A stretch of 64,000 nucleotides of DNA, from assembly GCA_949317995.1 (NCBI GenBank), contig OX439045.1, forward strand, positions 45,961,693 to 46,025,692, written 5' to 3'. The notes under the pieces were generated by a model, which saw nothing but the letters and a program-made list of their open reading frames with translations, had not been told where the DNA came from and searched no databases. Made by a program: the position numbers and the translations under genes. Origin of the DNA: Acholoe squamosa (Eukaryota > Annelida > Polychaeta > Phyllodocida > Polynoidae). Shown here piece by piece: positions 1-11,240 of this stretch (positions within the stretch are counted from its first letter, which is position 1; every line of letters begins with the position of its first letter).

Positions 1-1689
1 CCTTTTTTAGCACCATACTTCAATGACCACTTGTGAGCAACAAAAGGGACAAGTTATAGCTACATGAAAAGAAAGGACTGGAAATGAGGGCATTTTTAGA
101 CAGCTCTTCCTTTTACTATAGGAACAACACCCTCCTGGGCTTAAATACTACTTACACACATCTCTCTACTACCACTGCTGATCCAGGCTGAGCCAACAAC
201 AAATGTACTGCTACTCATCTTCAGACTCCACCATCAGCTGCTCCAGGCTTTGCCTTTATTCTATAAGCATGACAGCAGCACTCCCACCCGTCAGGCCCAA
301 TGTTGTAAAAGCATGCGGACAACAACAAAAACTGCATCTCCTTCAGCTGCAATATCTACTGGCGCCACACCATCCCTTCCACTACACGTCTACAGCACGC
401 AATCATGGTTCCCAACACTGGTATGTGGTAGCTTAACCCACTGGTCCAATTCCCTACTACCACTTGGCACTACTATCATGGAGGGAGACTAAGCAATGTT
501 TACCTGCAGCCTTCACTAGGCAATTGCATGCATGTGCAGGTTCTACAATACAATCACTACCACCAGACATCAATATAACCATACTAAACTCACACCAGCA
601 TTCTTGTACACCCTTCCTATGCAACAAATAGCAACGCCCAACTCGACATAGTCATAGAGAGTGTGAACGGTTGTTATACATGTACAATCATTACATTTAG
701 GATGAATATAAACATCGGCAGTAGGACAAGTTTAAAACTGGCTAGTTGTCAAAAGAGGTAATCATTATTGAGCTTTTCCCTCCCTCTTTTAGAAGGAAAG
801 GGTCTAGACCCCTCCTTCCTTAACAGAGAAGAAGTGCACACTATTTAAAGGAATAAGGTTTTCCTAATGTTGTATGGGTTTGTCATATTCTCGTTTAGAT
901 GTAGTTCATACAGTTACAGACTGATGGGAGAGGTTACTGGTAAAAGTCAACCTACATTTTGACCTACTCACTCACCTATTCTTCACTCATTCATCTATAC
1001 ACAGTCATTCTTTTCAGTCGATATTTAAGCTAGGATCAAAAGCAACTGTGAATGGTTTATTTTACCCCGTCTGTTCCATTTATATTCACTGCTAAATACC
1101 TACCTGCACCACGTAACATAACCACACCCACCATACATCGGTGACTTCAAGACCTTCAAACTACTATTTAGGATAAAGTTTTCTTCCTTTACTACACCAT
1201 AAACCATATCAATCTAAATATACCATTCCCCTATACTATTTCAAAGTTGAATAAACCCCTAAATTATGTTTTGTGCATGGTATTCTCTCCTTTCTCAGTG
1301 ACAGAATTAAGGCATAGGGACAAAGGGCCAGAATTGTTTTGGAATTACATCAAATCTATGCACTCAGGTAACTTGCCTTACAAATCGCTCACTTCGCCTA
1401 AAAATCAAGAAAATTCACCAAACTTTCTAAATTGGCTTCCATGGTAAACAGGTTATAATTTAGCGAGATATGTGACAGATCTTTTTTATTTTGTTTGTTC
1501 GTCTTCATTGGGAAGCGGGACTCTAGCTCGTTCGAGGAATTATGCTGAATTAAAGGTCAGTTTCCTTACCCTATAATAACTTGGGTGTGTAATCAGCATC
1601 TTTCAAAATAAAGATTGAAAGGAGGCACCAAAAATGTTTAAGGTTAGGGAATTGCCCTAAAATAATCTTTTGGCGTCTATGTTATAAGT
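1..1689. other. No gene recognised
   Basis: AT-rich sequence. Positions 100-620 are richer in CA and CCAC words and include an 80-codon ORF at 250-492 without any family resemblance. Nothing else could be supported. Confidence 0.6.
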
Positions 1690-1965
1690 GATATGCTATG
1701 GTATGCTATGTTATGCTATGTTATTCTGAATTGTTATATTGAATTATTGCTGACAAATTGTGAGTAAATACTGACATATATTTACTAATTGCTGACAAAT
1801 AGTGAGTAATTACTAATATATTGAATAATTGCTGACAAATGTGACACGATCTGCGAAAAGGGGGCTTAGTGCAGGGGGGACTAAGACCCCTTCTTGCAGT
1901 ACATGTCATAAATAGTGAATAATTACTAATATATTGAATAATTGCTGACAAATAGTGAGCAATTG
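1690..1965. repeat. Degenerate AT-rich tandem repeat (GCTGACAAAT units)
   Basis: After four copies of an ATGCTATG-type octamer, the phrase ATTGCTGACAAAT recurs near 1746, 1788, 1828 and 1942 with TGAGTAATTACTAATATATTGAA between. Units are about 40-50 bp and imperfect. A G-rich insertion interrupts the array at 1855-1905. Confidence 0.7.
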
Positions 1966-2750
1966 CCTAAAAAGGGTTATTGTATGTTAGGATCAATAAA
2001 TCATCATGTTGCATGTAGAGAGTTATTGTATGGTAGGGTAAATAAAACATCATGTTGCTGTAGAGGGTTATTGTATGGTAGGGTTAATAAGACATCATGT
2101 TGTCTATAAAGGGTTATTGTGTGTAAGGATCAATAAATCATCATGTTGCATGTAGAGGGTTATTGTATGGTAGGGTTAATAAAACATCTTGTTGCCTGTA
2201 GAGGGTAATTATATGACATAACTAATAATGCATTTTGTTGTCTATAAAGGGTTATCGTATGGTAGGATCAATAAGTCATCATATTGCATGTGGAGGGTTA
2301 TTGTATGGGAGGATCAATATATTATCATGTTGCCTGTAGAGGGTTATTGTATGGTAGTGTTCATATAAAACATCTTGTTGCCTGTAGAGGGTTAACTAAT
2401 AATCGTCTTGTCTATAAAGGGTTACTGTATGGTAGGATCAATAAATCATCATGTTGCCTGTAGAGGGTTATTGTATGGTAGGGATAATAAAATATCATGT
2501 TGCCTGTAGAGGGTTATTGTATGGTAGGATCAATAAACCATCATGTTGTCTAAAGGGTAATGGTATGGTAGGATCAATAAATCATCATGTTGCCTGTAGA
2601 GGGTTATTGTATGGTAGGGTTAATAAAACATCACATTGCCTATAAAGGGTTATTCTATGGCATAACTAATAATGCATCTTGTTGTCTATAAAGGGTTATT
2701 GTATGGTAGGATTAATAAAACATCATGTTGCCTGTAGAGGGTTATTGGAT
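1966..2750. repeat. 46-bp satellite, about 17 copies
   Basis: The phrase AGGGTTATTGTATGGTAGG, followed by an AATAAAACATCATGTTGCC-like second half, repeats with a 46-bp period (for example at 2065, 2111 and 2157). Two alternating variants (GCCTGTAGAGGG and GTCTATAAAGGG) suggest higher-order structure. Confidence 0.9.
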
Positions 2751-3185
2751 GATGCAGCCCATAGTCGGCATTATGCATGAATGCAGCCCTGGTGAGGACC
2801 TACTGCGTCCTTGGTGCATCATGTGCATCTTAGAGGGTTAAAGTAAAGTACTAAGAATGATGACAGTGCAGAGAGCTGCTTTGGGCCATCATGTGCATAG
2901 TAAACTACTAAGAGAGAATCACAGACTACCACACTGCATTGATGCATCATGACGACAATAGAACATAAACCTAGAGGCATTATGTAGCCCATAGAGTCGG
3001 CATGATGCATGAATACAGCCCTGGTGAATAGACTACCACACTGCATTGGTGCATCATGACGACAATAGAACATAAACCTAGAGGCATTACGTAGCCCATA
3101 GAGTCGGCCTGATGCATGAATAAAGCCCTGGTGAGTAGACTACCACACTGCATTGGTGCATCATGATTACATCTGACCAAGGAGG
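2750..3185. repeat. 107-bp tandem repeat, about 4 copies
   Basis: GACTACCACACTGCATTG begins at 2924, 3031 and 3138, a 107-bp period. Units contain TGCATCATG and TGATGCATGAAT words. A more diverged partial unit lies at 2750-2920. The array abuts the 46-bp satellite directly. Confidence 0.85.
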
Positions 3186-3806
3186 ACTTCATACTCTATG
3201 ATCTAACACTGCCAGAGTCTAATCCCAGAGAACAATAATATATGTAGGCATGGGGGGGGGTGATAGTCAGTGGTAATGTGACATACTGTGGGGAGGGTGT
3301 TGGGGGAGGTCCAGGCTGCAGCCCCTGGACAGCAGACGTGTCCTACTAACCCTGTAAGGATCACAGTGTGAATCAATGCATCATAAACCCTATGTACTAC
3401 CATATATGTACTACCCTATGTATACCCCTATAGAAACAGATACCAGTGCCTTAAAGGGTTAACATGGGTTTTCACGGCTATATCCAGGGTGAGTAGACTT
3501 TGTGCTAGCACTAATAGCCAATATCAAAAGGATAGGCTGGTGCCTGTGTAATCATATGAGTGAAAACGGACAATATTTGGCTAGGCTAGAGACTTGGTCA
3601 TGACAAGTCTACACTAGAAGGGCGATTCAACATCGGTGAACATGGTTCTTGTAGCTATTCTTTGGGCAGTCTATGCCCTAAGAATAATGAATGACCGCCC
3701 ACCTGAGTCTACCAATGACCACACACATAATGGGAAGTCTGAATGGTAAGCAACCACAGGTTCCCTGTCTTGTAGCCACCTTGAATCTCCAACAGAAACT
3801 ACGATG

Positions 3807-3808
<2 letters not shown>

Positions 3809-3877
<69 letters not shown>

Positions 3878-3878
3878 C

Positions 3879-3909
<31 letters not shown>

Positions 3910-4138
3910 GAGAGACAGAGAGAGACAGAGAGAGAGACAGAGAGAGAGAGACAGAGAGACAGAGACAGACAGACAGACAGAGAGGCATAGACAGAGACAG
4001 ACACACAGAGACAGAGACAGACAGACAGAAAGAGACAGAGAGTGATAGAGACAGAGAGGGACAGACAGACAGAGAAGAGGGGAGGAGAGACGGAGAAGAG
4101 AGGGGGAGCAGGGAGATAAATAGACAAATAGAGAGAGA
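3809..4138. repeat. GA/GACA microsatellite
   Basis: A nearly pure AG run at about 3810-3870 gives way to interspersed AGAC and AGACAG units up to about 4138. Long open frames on both strands here are products of the low-complexity repeat, not genes. Confidence 0.97.
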
Positions 4139-6360
4139 TGGAATTGTGTTTTCTTTCAAACAAGTACATTCAATATTCAGAAAATAACTAATAGTTCCAG
4201 GTAGCACGTGCATGGTGATATGGCACGGCCCTTCTTATCAGCTTTAAGTACCTTGGCGTGTTCTTAATGACACTAAAGTGGATGGCGGGAGGGGGACACA
4301 ACTGCCATCTTATGTTCCTCCTAATGTGTGAGCAGTTTATTTCACGGTTCTCCTGACTGGGATAGGTCATTATAGAAAGTGCTATCAGCATGAGTTATGA
4401 AGTGGGATGAGAAGTGGTACAAGTGCAGAGAAATCTAGTTAAGAGAAAATATAGAGTAGACTAATTTCCTGCAAAAACATTCAAATTCCATGGGGCTTTG
4501 CGTGCATCTTAACTGCGATTGACAATGCAGTTAAGCAAGCTCTATTTAAATGAGTAAATGTCTGAAAAAATAGAAGGTGTAACTATTTTCCAGATCGCAT
4601 TTCCCCTGATCAGAATAAGACAGAGCTAAAGGCACAACACACATACTTTTATAAAGTTGTTTATGACATTCAAATGGTTTGAGATGAGTCAGAGAAGCCA
4701 TGGCACTTTACTTGTTTCCAGAGTGAACAGGCAACGGATCCTAGTCAGGCTTTACTCGAATTGATTACTGGCGTCAGTCATTTAAATTCTATCCTTGTCG
4801 ATAATGAGGAAGGCGTCGCATTATTTTGCGGAGTACATTTAAAAGATCCCGATGTCAAGGTTAGGTGTGCTGTCTCGCCACGTTAAGAATAGATGTGAAA
4901 ACTCACGTTTCGTGCTTGCTAATTGGATGAAGCATTTAGAGAGGGTTGTACAATCACCCACTGCCTGGTCATAATGAGTCCCAGCCCGCGCATCCCTAGC
5001 CCTGAGGCTGGGTAGAGGGGATTGGTAGTGTCACCGCTATTCATACCCATCAACGCAACGCCCATTAGACAAATTTCACTCTTATTGGATTTCCAAATAA
5101 TCTATTATTAAAACTCCGCGGCATGGAAAGAACCATCTCTTCCCGGTTTGAATTCCCATCCCGTGGATGCCAAACCCCGATAGCACATAAAAAGATTATA
5201 ATTGAGTCTAATTTGAATTCCTCAATTTCCTAGTGTTTTATGACTGATGAATGCAAGGCATAATCCTAGGCCAACGCCCAGCACATCAGAGCTCTCTGGG
5301 ATGGATATCGTCGAATGAGATTAATAATAACCATGATATCAGTCATAATAATAGTTAATCACATAAAGAAGCAAGTTGGTCCACTCAAACAACTGAGTAA
5401 TTAGTGGCATTCCTGATTTAGCTTTTCCATTGCGTATTTTCTCATTTTGGGAGAGCCAGTGTGACGTGGACGTTAGCAGAAATAACGAAGGCCGTGCTCT
5501 CCTTCATCTGAAGCTTTTTTTCTGGCAGCTTGACCTTCAACTGCAAACCACCGCACCCAAATGTTAAATTCTCACACGTCCAAAACGCTCAATCAAATCA
5601 TCAAGCCTTTCAGTCTTACATGAACCTAGCTCACTACGTATTGGCTTACCAGATAATCAAGGATTAATGGGGATGAATTGCAAACGATGAATCATGTAGA
5701 TCATCTGGCAGTAATTGACCTTTAGTCATAACCATAGGCATCTAAGAAGAAGACTAGGAATTTCACAAAGGTTACATTCAAGTGAGTGGTGCTGAATAGC
5801 ACCAATATTTTACCAAAGCAATGAGCATGGAAACTGTGAATCCCTCTCTCATAAATGTAACAACCCAGCTGAACCATTCTCTCCTCCTTGTTAAAGATTC
5901 AAATGATTATCCAAGGAGAATAATTCACTTTCAAATTTAAAATAAATCACACTAGGCCATGGGATTCCATTCAGAAACGGAACCAATTTCTACCTTTTTG
6001 AATTAAGGCCTTATCAGTTTAGCGATTTTCCAATGGGTTTAGTATTGTACGGCCAGAGGCGGTTTCAGTCCCTTGTCAAAAGAAGTATCTGGTATTAAAA
6101 GAGTACAATTCACTTCTCACCTCATCTTATAACCACCCACTGTAAGGTTTTTTAACCTGGTTACAGGGAAATAGGAAAGAGCAGAGAAGTTTGAGAAGAT
6201 TTTAAAGCCTTCTTTTTATCACCATAGGTATAACTACGCGTTGGAGGGTGTGGGGGTAAAAGGTTGAGATACTGGAAATTATGCAACATTCGCATTTCAA
6301 ACTCACTCAAATGCGACAAAGTAATGCAAATCAACACGACTTTTATTTTGATGTTAGATA
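4139..6360. other. No gene recognised
   Basis: AT-rich unique sequence. The only structure seen is a 9-base inverted repeat CTTAACTGC / GCAGTTAAG near 4508-4535. No ORF over 70 codons lies between 4400 and 6160. Confidence 0.6.
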
Positions 6361-6367
6361 CATATAA

Positions 6368-6461
6368 GCAAATGTCAATGACCATAATGGCTGAGTGGAA
6401 TACGACCAACCACACAGGGGGGAACACGATGCAAAAATATTCCATGGTCATTGACATTTGC
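6368..6461. repeat. Foldback with 18-bp perfect arms
   Basis: GCAAATGTCAATGACCAT (6368-6385) is repeated in perfect inverse at 6444-6461, with a 58-base loop. It could be a miniature inverted-repeat element or a hairpin RNA. Confidence 0.7.
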
Positions 6462-6681
6462 ATTTATGTCATAGCCCACAGGATAATTTGCTTTTGAATA
6501 AAGAAAAAAATCCCCCTGTTTTTTGCAGCAAGTCATGTGATCGTTAGCGATTGAATACAAACACATCGTATTCACCCCCCCCCCCATTGAATAAGGCCGT
6601 TTTAGTACTAATCTATAGTGGCGTTCGTATCACCCATGACATAAAACGAGAAGCTCAACATTACTGTTAATAACTAAGAAA

Positions 6682-6775
6682 TGTATGGGCTAACAGGCAC
6701 CTCATTGCTTGTATCTACGGCCACTCGTTACAATATCCTACAATACAAGCAATGAGGTGCCTGTTAGCTCATACA
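6682..6775. repeat. Hairpin with 33-bp arms
   Basis: Arms 6682-6714 and 6743-6775 pair over 33 bases with one mismatch, around a 28-base loop. The size resembles a precursor of small RNAs, or a very short foldback transposon. No flanking target duplication is evident. Confidence 0.75.
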
Positions 6776-7111
6776 CTGAAAAAAGTGTTCCTGACAAAGT
6801 GACATGTATACCAATGTCAACTTGATTTGACACAGAGAGCACATGTCATTTGGACAAATGTGAGAGCGTCAACTTCATTCAACATGCCTTCATACATGTC
6901 ATGTGGGAGACAACTTGTGACCTGTGCAGTATGCGTCAAAGCGATCAGTGTTCTTCTCTCTGTGTACCTTACTAAGTTTATTACACGATTAATCAATAAA
7001 AAATCAATTAATAATCAATAGAATATCAATAAAAACAAGTTGAAAACAAAAATCCTTCCCCGGGACTCGAGGCCTGCCATAGTGTGTGTACACATGGCGA
7101 AAAAATGATTC

Positions 7112-7187
7112 ACCTGGACCGGGACTTGTCCCGCCTACCTGTAGAAGTTGAGCGCAATGCGCTAACCACTAGACCACTGCGTCTCCC
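7112..7187 (-). repeat. tRNA-derived SINE head (pseudo-tRNA)
   Basis: Read on the minus strand it starts GGGAGACGCAGTGGTC and contains the A-box-like TGGTCTAGTGG and a degenerate B box GGGACAAGTCC about 45 bases later. The ends do not pair as an acceptor stem, so it is a tRNA-derived repeat rather than a working tRNA. Confidence 0.5.
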
Positions 7188-7330
7188 ACTTCGGCGCCCA
7201 GCGGCCGTTGGGTTGGTACTGTGCGCGACTGGCCTGGTTATGGGTCAAGGTGCTGGACGCATTCACACTACACTACTGCTTGGTGGCTTTATATCATAGA
7301 GACATGGTTCTAACCAAGCTTCTCTCGTCA

Positions 7331-7403
7331 GTCCCTGTGGCGCAATGCATAGGGAGTTGGATTTGAGATCTGAGACTGCAGGTTTGAGCCCTACCCTGGC
7401 CAT
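7331..7403 (+). repeat. tRNA-Arg-like SINE head
   Basis: TGGCGCAATGCATAGG (A box) and GGTTTGAGCCC at 7381-7391 (B box, one mismatch) are spaced as in a tRNA, and the A-box half resembles tRNA-Arg. The acceptor stem is not paired. Probably a tRNA-derived short interspersed element. Confidence 0.5.
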
Positions 7404-7447
7404 GAAAATTTCGTGGGTTATAACATGTAACATATGACATGTTAGGA

Positions 7448-7535
7448 GTGCTGATATTCACCCAAAGTCGTGCTGATATCCACCCAAAGTCGTGCTGATA
7501 TCCATCCAAAGTTGTGCTGATATCCACCTTGCATA
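7448..7535. repeat. 22-bp tandem repeat, 4 copies
   Basis: GTGCTGATATYCACCCAAAG-type units begin at 7448, 7470, 7492 and 7514 with a strict 22-bp period. Confidence 0.9.
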
Positions 7536-7615
7536 TGTGCAAATTATGCAGGAATAACAGCACGGGATATCCACAAAAAAGCACCCAAAACCACAGAAGT
7601 CGTGTAATAATAATC

Positions 7616-7674
7616 CAATATAGCATAAATATGACAGCACACAAACCGTGTGCTGTCATATTTATGCCATATTG
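7616..7674. ncRNA. Near-perfect 27-bp hairpin with 5-base loop
   Basis: Arms 7616-7642 and 7648-7674 pair with a single mismatch around loop AAACC. The 59-base foldback has the geometry of a short-hairpin or miRNA precursor, or of a foldback transposon core. Expression is unknown. Confidence 0.35.
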
Positions 7675-7829
7675 CGTTTATACCACCTTTTCCTCCATTT
7701 TGTTTAATTTCTTACCTGATATTCACAGAATATAGCCACGAAAAGACATTTTGTAAGAGCAAGCAATACGGCCCGGGTCACCGCTCTGCGTGGAGCCATT
7801 GTTTCTGTTCCTTGCCGGGAGAGGTACCG

Positions 7830-8225
7830 CCATGTTTACACACACTTTTCGTATGGAATCTAACCATGATAAGTCTCCATATTAAAACATACACATCCTT
7901 AGATAGTCTAGATGATCCCTCCATACATATTAATGTCCAATATATTCAAAATAAAGAAGAAATTTTCGGCGTCTTCCTTGTACGACGAGCAGATGACCTA
8001 TATCTACATCTGGGGAACTGACACACTTTCGTCGGACAAGGAGGCTGGTGGGAATGGCCGGACCGCGACCCGCTTACGCTGGAAAAATCAATGGATTCTT
8101 CTTTATTGTTAATAATATGGACTCATTTGGTATGGAGGGATCATCTAGACTATCTAAGGATGTATTCTTTTTAATATCTCGACATGTCATGGTTGGATTC
8201 TATACAAAAACTGGGTGGAAACACG
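7830..8225. mobile_element. Long inverted-repeat (foldback) element
   Basis: A 33-bp perfect inverted repeat joins 7894-7926 to 8130-8162. Diverged pairing continues outward to about 7830 and 8225 and inward through ATAAAGAAGAA and the CCTTGTnCGACG words near the centre. The right half holds a GC-rich insertion (8045-8085). No transposase frame is present; likely a non-autonomous DNA element. Confidence 0.65.
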
Positions 8226-8282
8226 GACCAATCACTATCAGGTTAGTAGATCTCAACCTTTGCTTTGATTTTCCTCACCGTA

Positions 8283-8345
8283 CAGTGTGGCGCTATGGCT
8301 AACATCCTCGCCAACCAACACTGCGGCCGGGGTTCAATTCTTCTA
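8283..8345 (+). repeat. Degenerate tRNA-like segment
   Basis: TGTGGCGCTATGGC (A-box-like) and GGTTCAATTCT (B-box-like) are spaced about 40 bases apart. Probably another tRNA-derived SINE remnant beside the foldback element. Confidence 0.35.
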
Positions 8346-9958
8346 CGAGTTTGGACGATTTTTCACATTGAAACAATGGCGAGACTGAATTTGTATGTCC
8401 GCAAGCATTTCCCAAAATATTCTAAGTCCAACTTGACCTCGAAAAAGTATATCCAAAAATCTTTAAAATGAACATGTGGATATATGCTCATATAATGCAC
8501 TGGTAGGAGAGGGCATAACAGTAAGGCAGATGGCAGAATAGTGGTATAACTAGTAATAACTCGTCTTTTTAAGTCAATGTTCGCAATCATTCCCCTGCTG
8601 ACCCTGTACATCTTATTTTAACTCCTTTACGTATCTTATACGGTTTTCCCCTTATAAACATATTCATTAGAAAAATGATTACACATCCAGCCACGGGTAT
8701 CTGTTATTACAGTGCTTCATTTTCTTCTTTTGAACGACAATAACCGTGTACCTATATTTATATGATTTAATAATAATCAAATTCACCAAGTTGAAATTGT
8801 GCCGTGTGTTCCAAAAAGGAACCATAGTAGAATTGTACATTTGAGCCTATATGTTTCTGTGTGTACACCTGTGAGCTGCCAATCTAAAGCATGCTATGTG
8901 CGCCATTGCAGAGAGAACCCTTTGTGCGTGACCACTAACAGCTAACACCTACAAAGTTAGCAGCTCGCGGTGTATCAGAGGGAAATCAGAGTAGAGGTGG
9001 CTCTCATCTATATTGTGCCAGACAGTGCAACCTGCTAAAGAAGTCCTCGTGTGTCAGGAGGTATTACTAGTAATACTACCTGTTACAGAAGTCCCTGCTT
9101 TCCTGAAGAAAACACTATTTGTTGCAGAAGGTTCGAATTCTGTGTGACTGAAGGTGGTACTTCCAACTAGATAATGGTTCTTGTATCTATATATCAGATA
9201 TGTGAGGACCTTACTGTATCATCTTTCATTCCATTGCGTTCTTACAATGGCGTGTGGATCTCCCTATTTAATGGTGTATATAATGGGCACATAAAAGGTA
9301 GTCACACACAAAGACACTCACATCAGAGACAGGTAGAACCGGAAGCCTTGCAACAAACAAACACATTCCGCCGCACCTGGCGACCCTTCACATTGTGTTA
9401 TAGGAAGATAGAAATGAAGTAGTTCCACACGAACAACGTTCAGTATCTGATACCATGTTATCCTGAAACCCCCCTGTCTGCTTCAGGGGGTAGGAAATAG
9501 AGCAGCCAGCTGTGCTCTTCTCTCTAATCTACCCTGGATAGCACTGCGATAAGGCATCCATTGATGTCAAAATGATGAATAAGACAATCTTACTAGGCCC
9601 ACCATTATTTCATTACTTTGAATAATTATGTCAATGGTGATATGACTCGGCAGAGGGGTAGGAAGAGTCTGGAGAAATGTGTTTGCGTCTATGTATCATA
9701 ATCCACTTGTTCAGTTGAACTCATACCAGTCGCTTACTACAAATTGTCTCAGAAGGAACTACAGTGCATTCTAGCACGTTGGCACAGAGTGGAGTAGGCT
9801 TCTTTGTAATGGGGATGAATTCTACTAAGGGGTAGAAACGGAAATCTACTGAACATAGACTACATGGGTTTTGTGGCTGACTGGAGGGTACACACGGGGG
9901 AGGGGGTGGACATGCATGTATGTCCATGTATAGGATGAAGGGGTGATGTAACAGGTAA
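8346..9958. other. No gene recognised
   Basis: AT-rich sequence with short ORFs only. G-rich patches begin near 9890 and lead into the duplicated segment. Confidence 0.55.
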
Positions 9959-10231
9959 CAGGGTGGAGGAGTGTAGTGGCCATCTAGGTGGGGAGGGGGG
10001 TTTAGGGTCAGACTAGGGGAAGCATAAAGAATGATTTACAGCCACCACACGAGCAAAAGGGTGTGGCCTAAATTGTATTGTACCAGTGTGTCTATATATG
10101 TGAATGAGAATAAAGGTTCTAGAGAGTTGACTGGAACCTGTGGTAGTGTGCACTTCTTTCTATACTCATATGGGGGCACTTGCCCATATCTAATTATCTC
10201 TCTTATGGTGGCAAAAGCTCCTCGTTACATC
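9959..10231. repeat. Duplicated segment, copy A
   Basis: About 273 bp nearly identical to 12441-12711, starting GGGTGGAGGAGTGTAGTG and ending near TTACATCT. Copy A has GGGGGCACTTGCC where copy B has ACACTTTCC. Both copies lie in direct orientation at the two ends of the satellite block. Confidence 0.92.
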
Positions 10232-10309
10232 TGGAACCAACGGCAGGACCAAATTACAATGAACTGACTTGAGGAGGGGAGGGAGATCAATTGTTTATAG
10301 CTATGTACA

Positions 10310-10808
10310 TGTTGGAATCTTGTACCACAAAGGTGGTCTGAGGTTATATCAATGTATATTGTGTGTAATGGATCTATAGTAATGTCCAGGTCAGAATCCT
10401 ATACCACAAGGGTGGTCCAGGATCATATTAATGTAGAGATATGGAGGTTAGGCCTAGAGCAATGTACAGGTCATTATCTTATACCAAAAGGGTGGTCCAG
10501 GATCATATTAACATAGAGATATGGAGGTTAGGCCTATAGCAATGTACAGGTTGTTATCCTATACCACAAGGGTGGTTCAGTATCATAATAATGTAGAGAT
10601 ATGGAGGTTAGGCCTAGAGCAATGTACAGGTCATTATCTTATACCAAAAGGGTGGTCCAGGATCATATTAACATAAAGATATGGAGGTTAGGCCTATAGC
10701 AATGTACAGGTTGTTATCCTATACCACAAGGGTGGTCCAGGATCATATTTACATAGAGTTATGGATGTTAGGACTATAGTAATGTACAGGTCGTTATTCT
10801 GTACCACA
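10310..10808. repeat. 80-bp tandem repeat, about 6 copies
   Basis: GGAGGTTAGGCCTA begins at 10443, 10523, 10603 and 10683, an exact 80-bp period. Units contain ATACCACAAGGGTGGTCCAGG. The edge copies are more diverged. Confidence 0.93.
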
Positions 10809-11054
10809 AGCATGAGTTCTATGTACTATGTATAAGGAATGGATTGATTTATAATATTGTATTCAGGGTATGACTCTAAGCACGAGTTCTATGTACTGTG
10901 TATAAGGAATTGATTGATTTGTAATATTGTATTCACAGTATGACTCTAAGCATGAGTTCTATGTACTGTGTATGGGGAAGGGGTGGATCTATCATATTGT
11001 ACTCATGGTATAACTCTAAGCATGAGTCTATTGTACTGTGTATGGCGAATGGAT

Positions 11055-11098
<44 letters not shown>

Positions 11099-11240
11099 GT
11101 ATATATATTTATATATATATATATATATGATTTTGCATACATAGAAGGCTCTATGCACAAGTTTTATGTACTGTGTAGGGGGAAGGGATGGCTTTAATAT
11201 ATTGTACACATGGTATGCTCTAGCACAGTCTTCATGTATT
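10809..11240. repeat. 70-bp tandem repeat, about 6 copies
   Basis: CATGAGTTCTATGTACTGTG-type words recur at 10813, 10883, 10953 and 11023 with a 70-bp period. Two further diverged units follow after an AT insertion. It abuts the 80-bp array. Confidence 0.9.
11057..11129. repeat. AT dinucleotide microsatellite
   Basis: Two TA runs are separated by TTTATGTATATATATT. It lies inside the 70-bp array and has expanded one unit. Confidence 0.97.

Noticed and set aside
231-239. CAGCTGCTC near 231 and 20722 as outlying motif copies
   Set aside because: They break the GAGC arm and are E-box-like (CAGCTG) instead, so they were not counted.
3671-4213. 180- and 127-codon ORFs across the GA microsatellite
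   Set aside because: The protein is a run of Ser-Leu or Arg-Glu dipeptides produced by the repeat; no gene structure.
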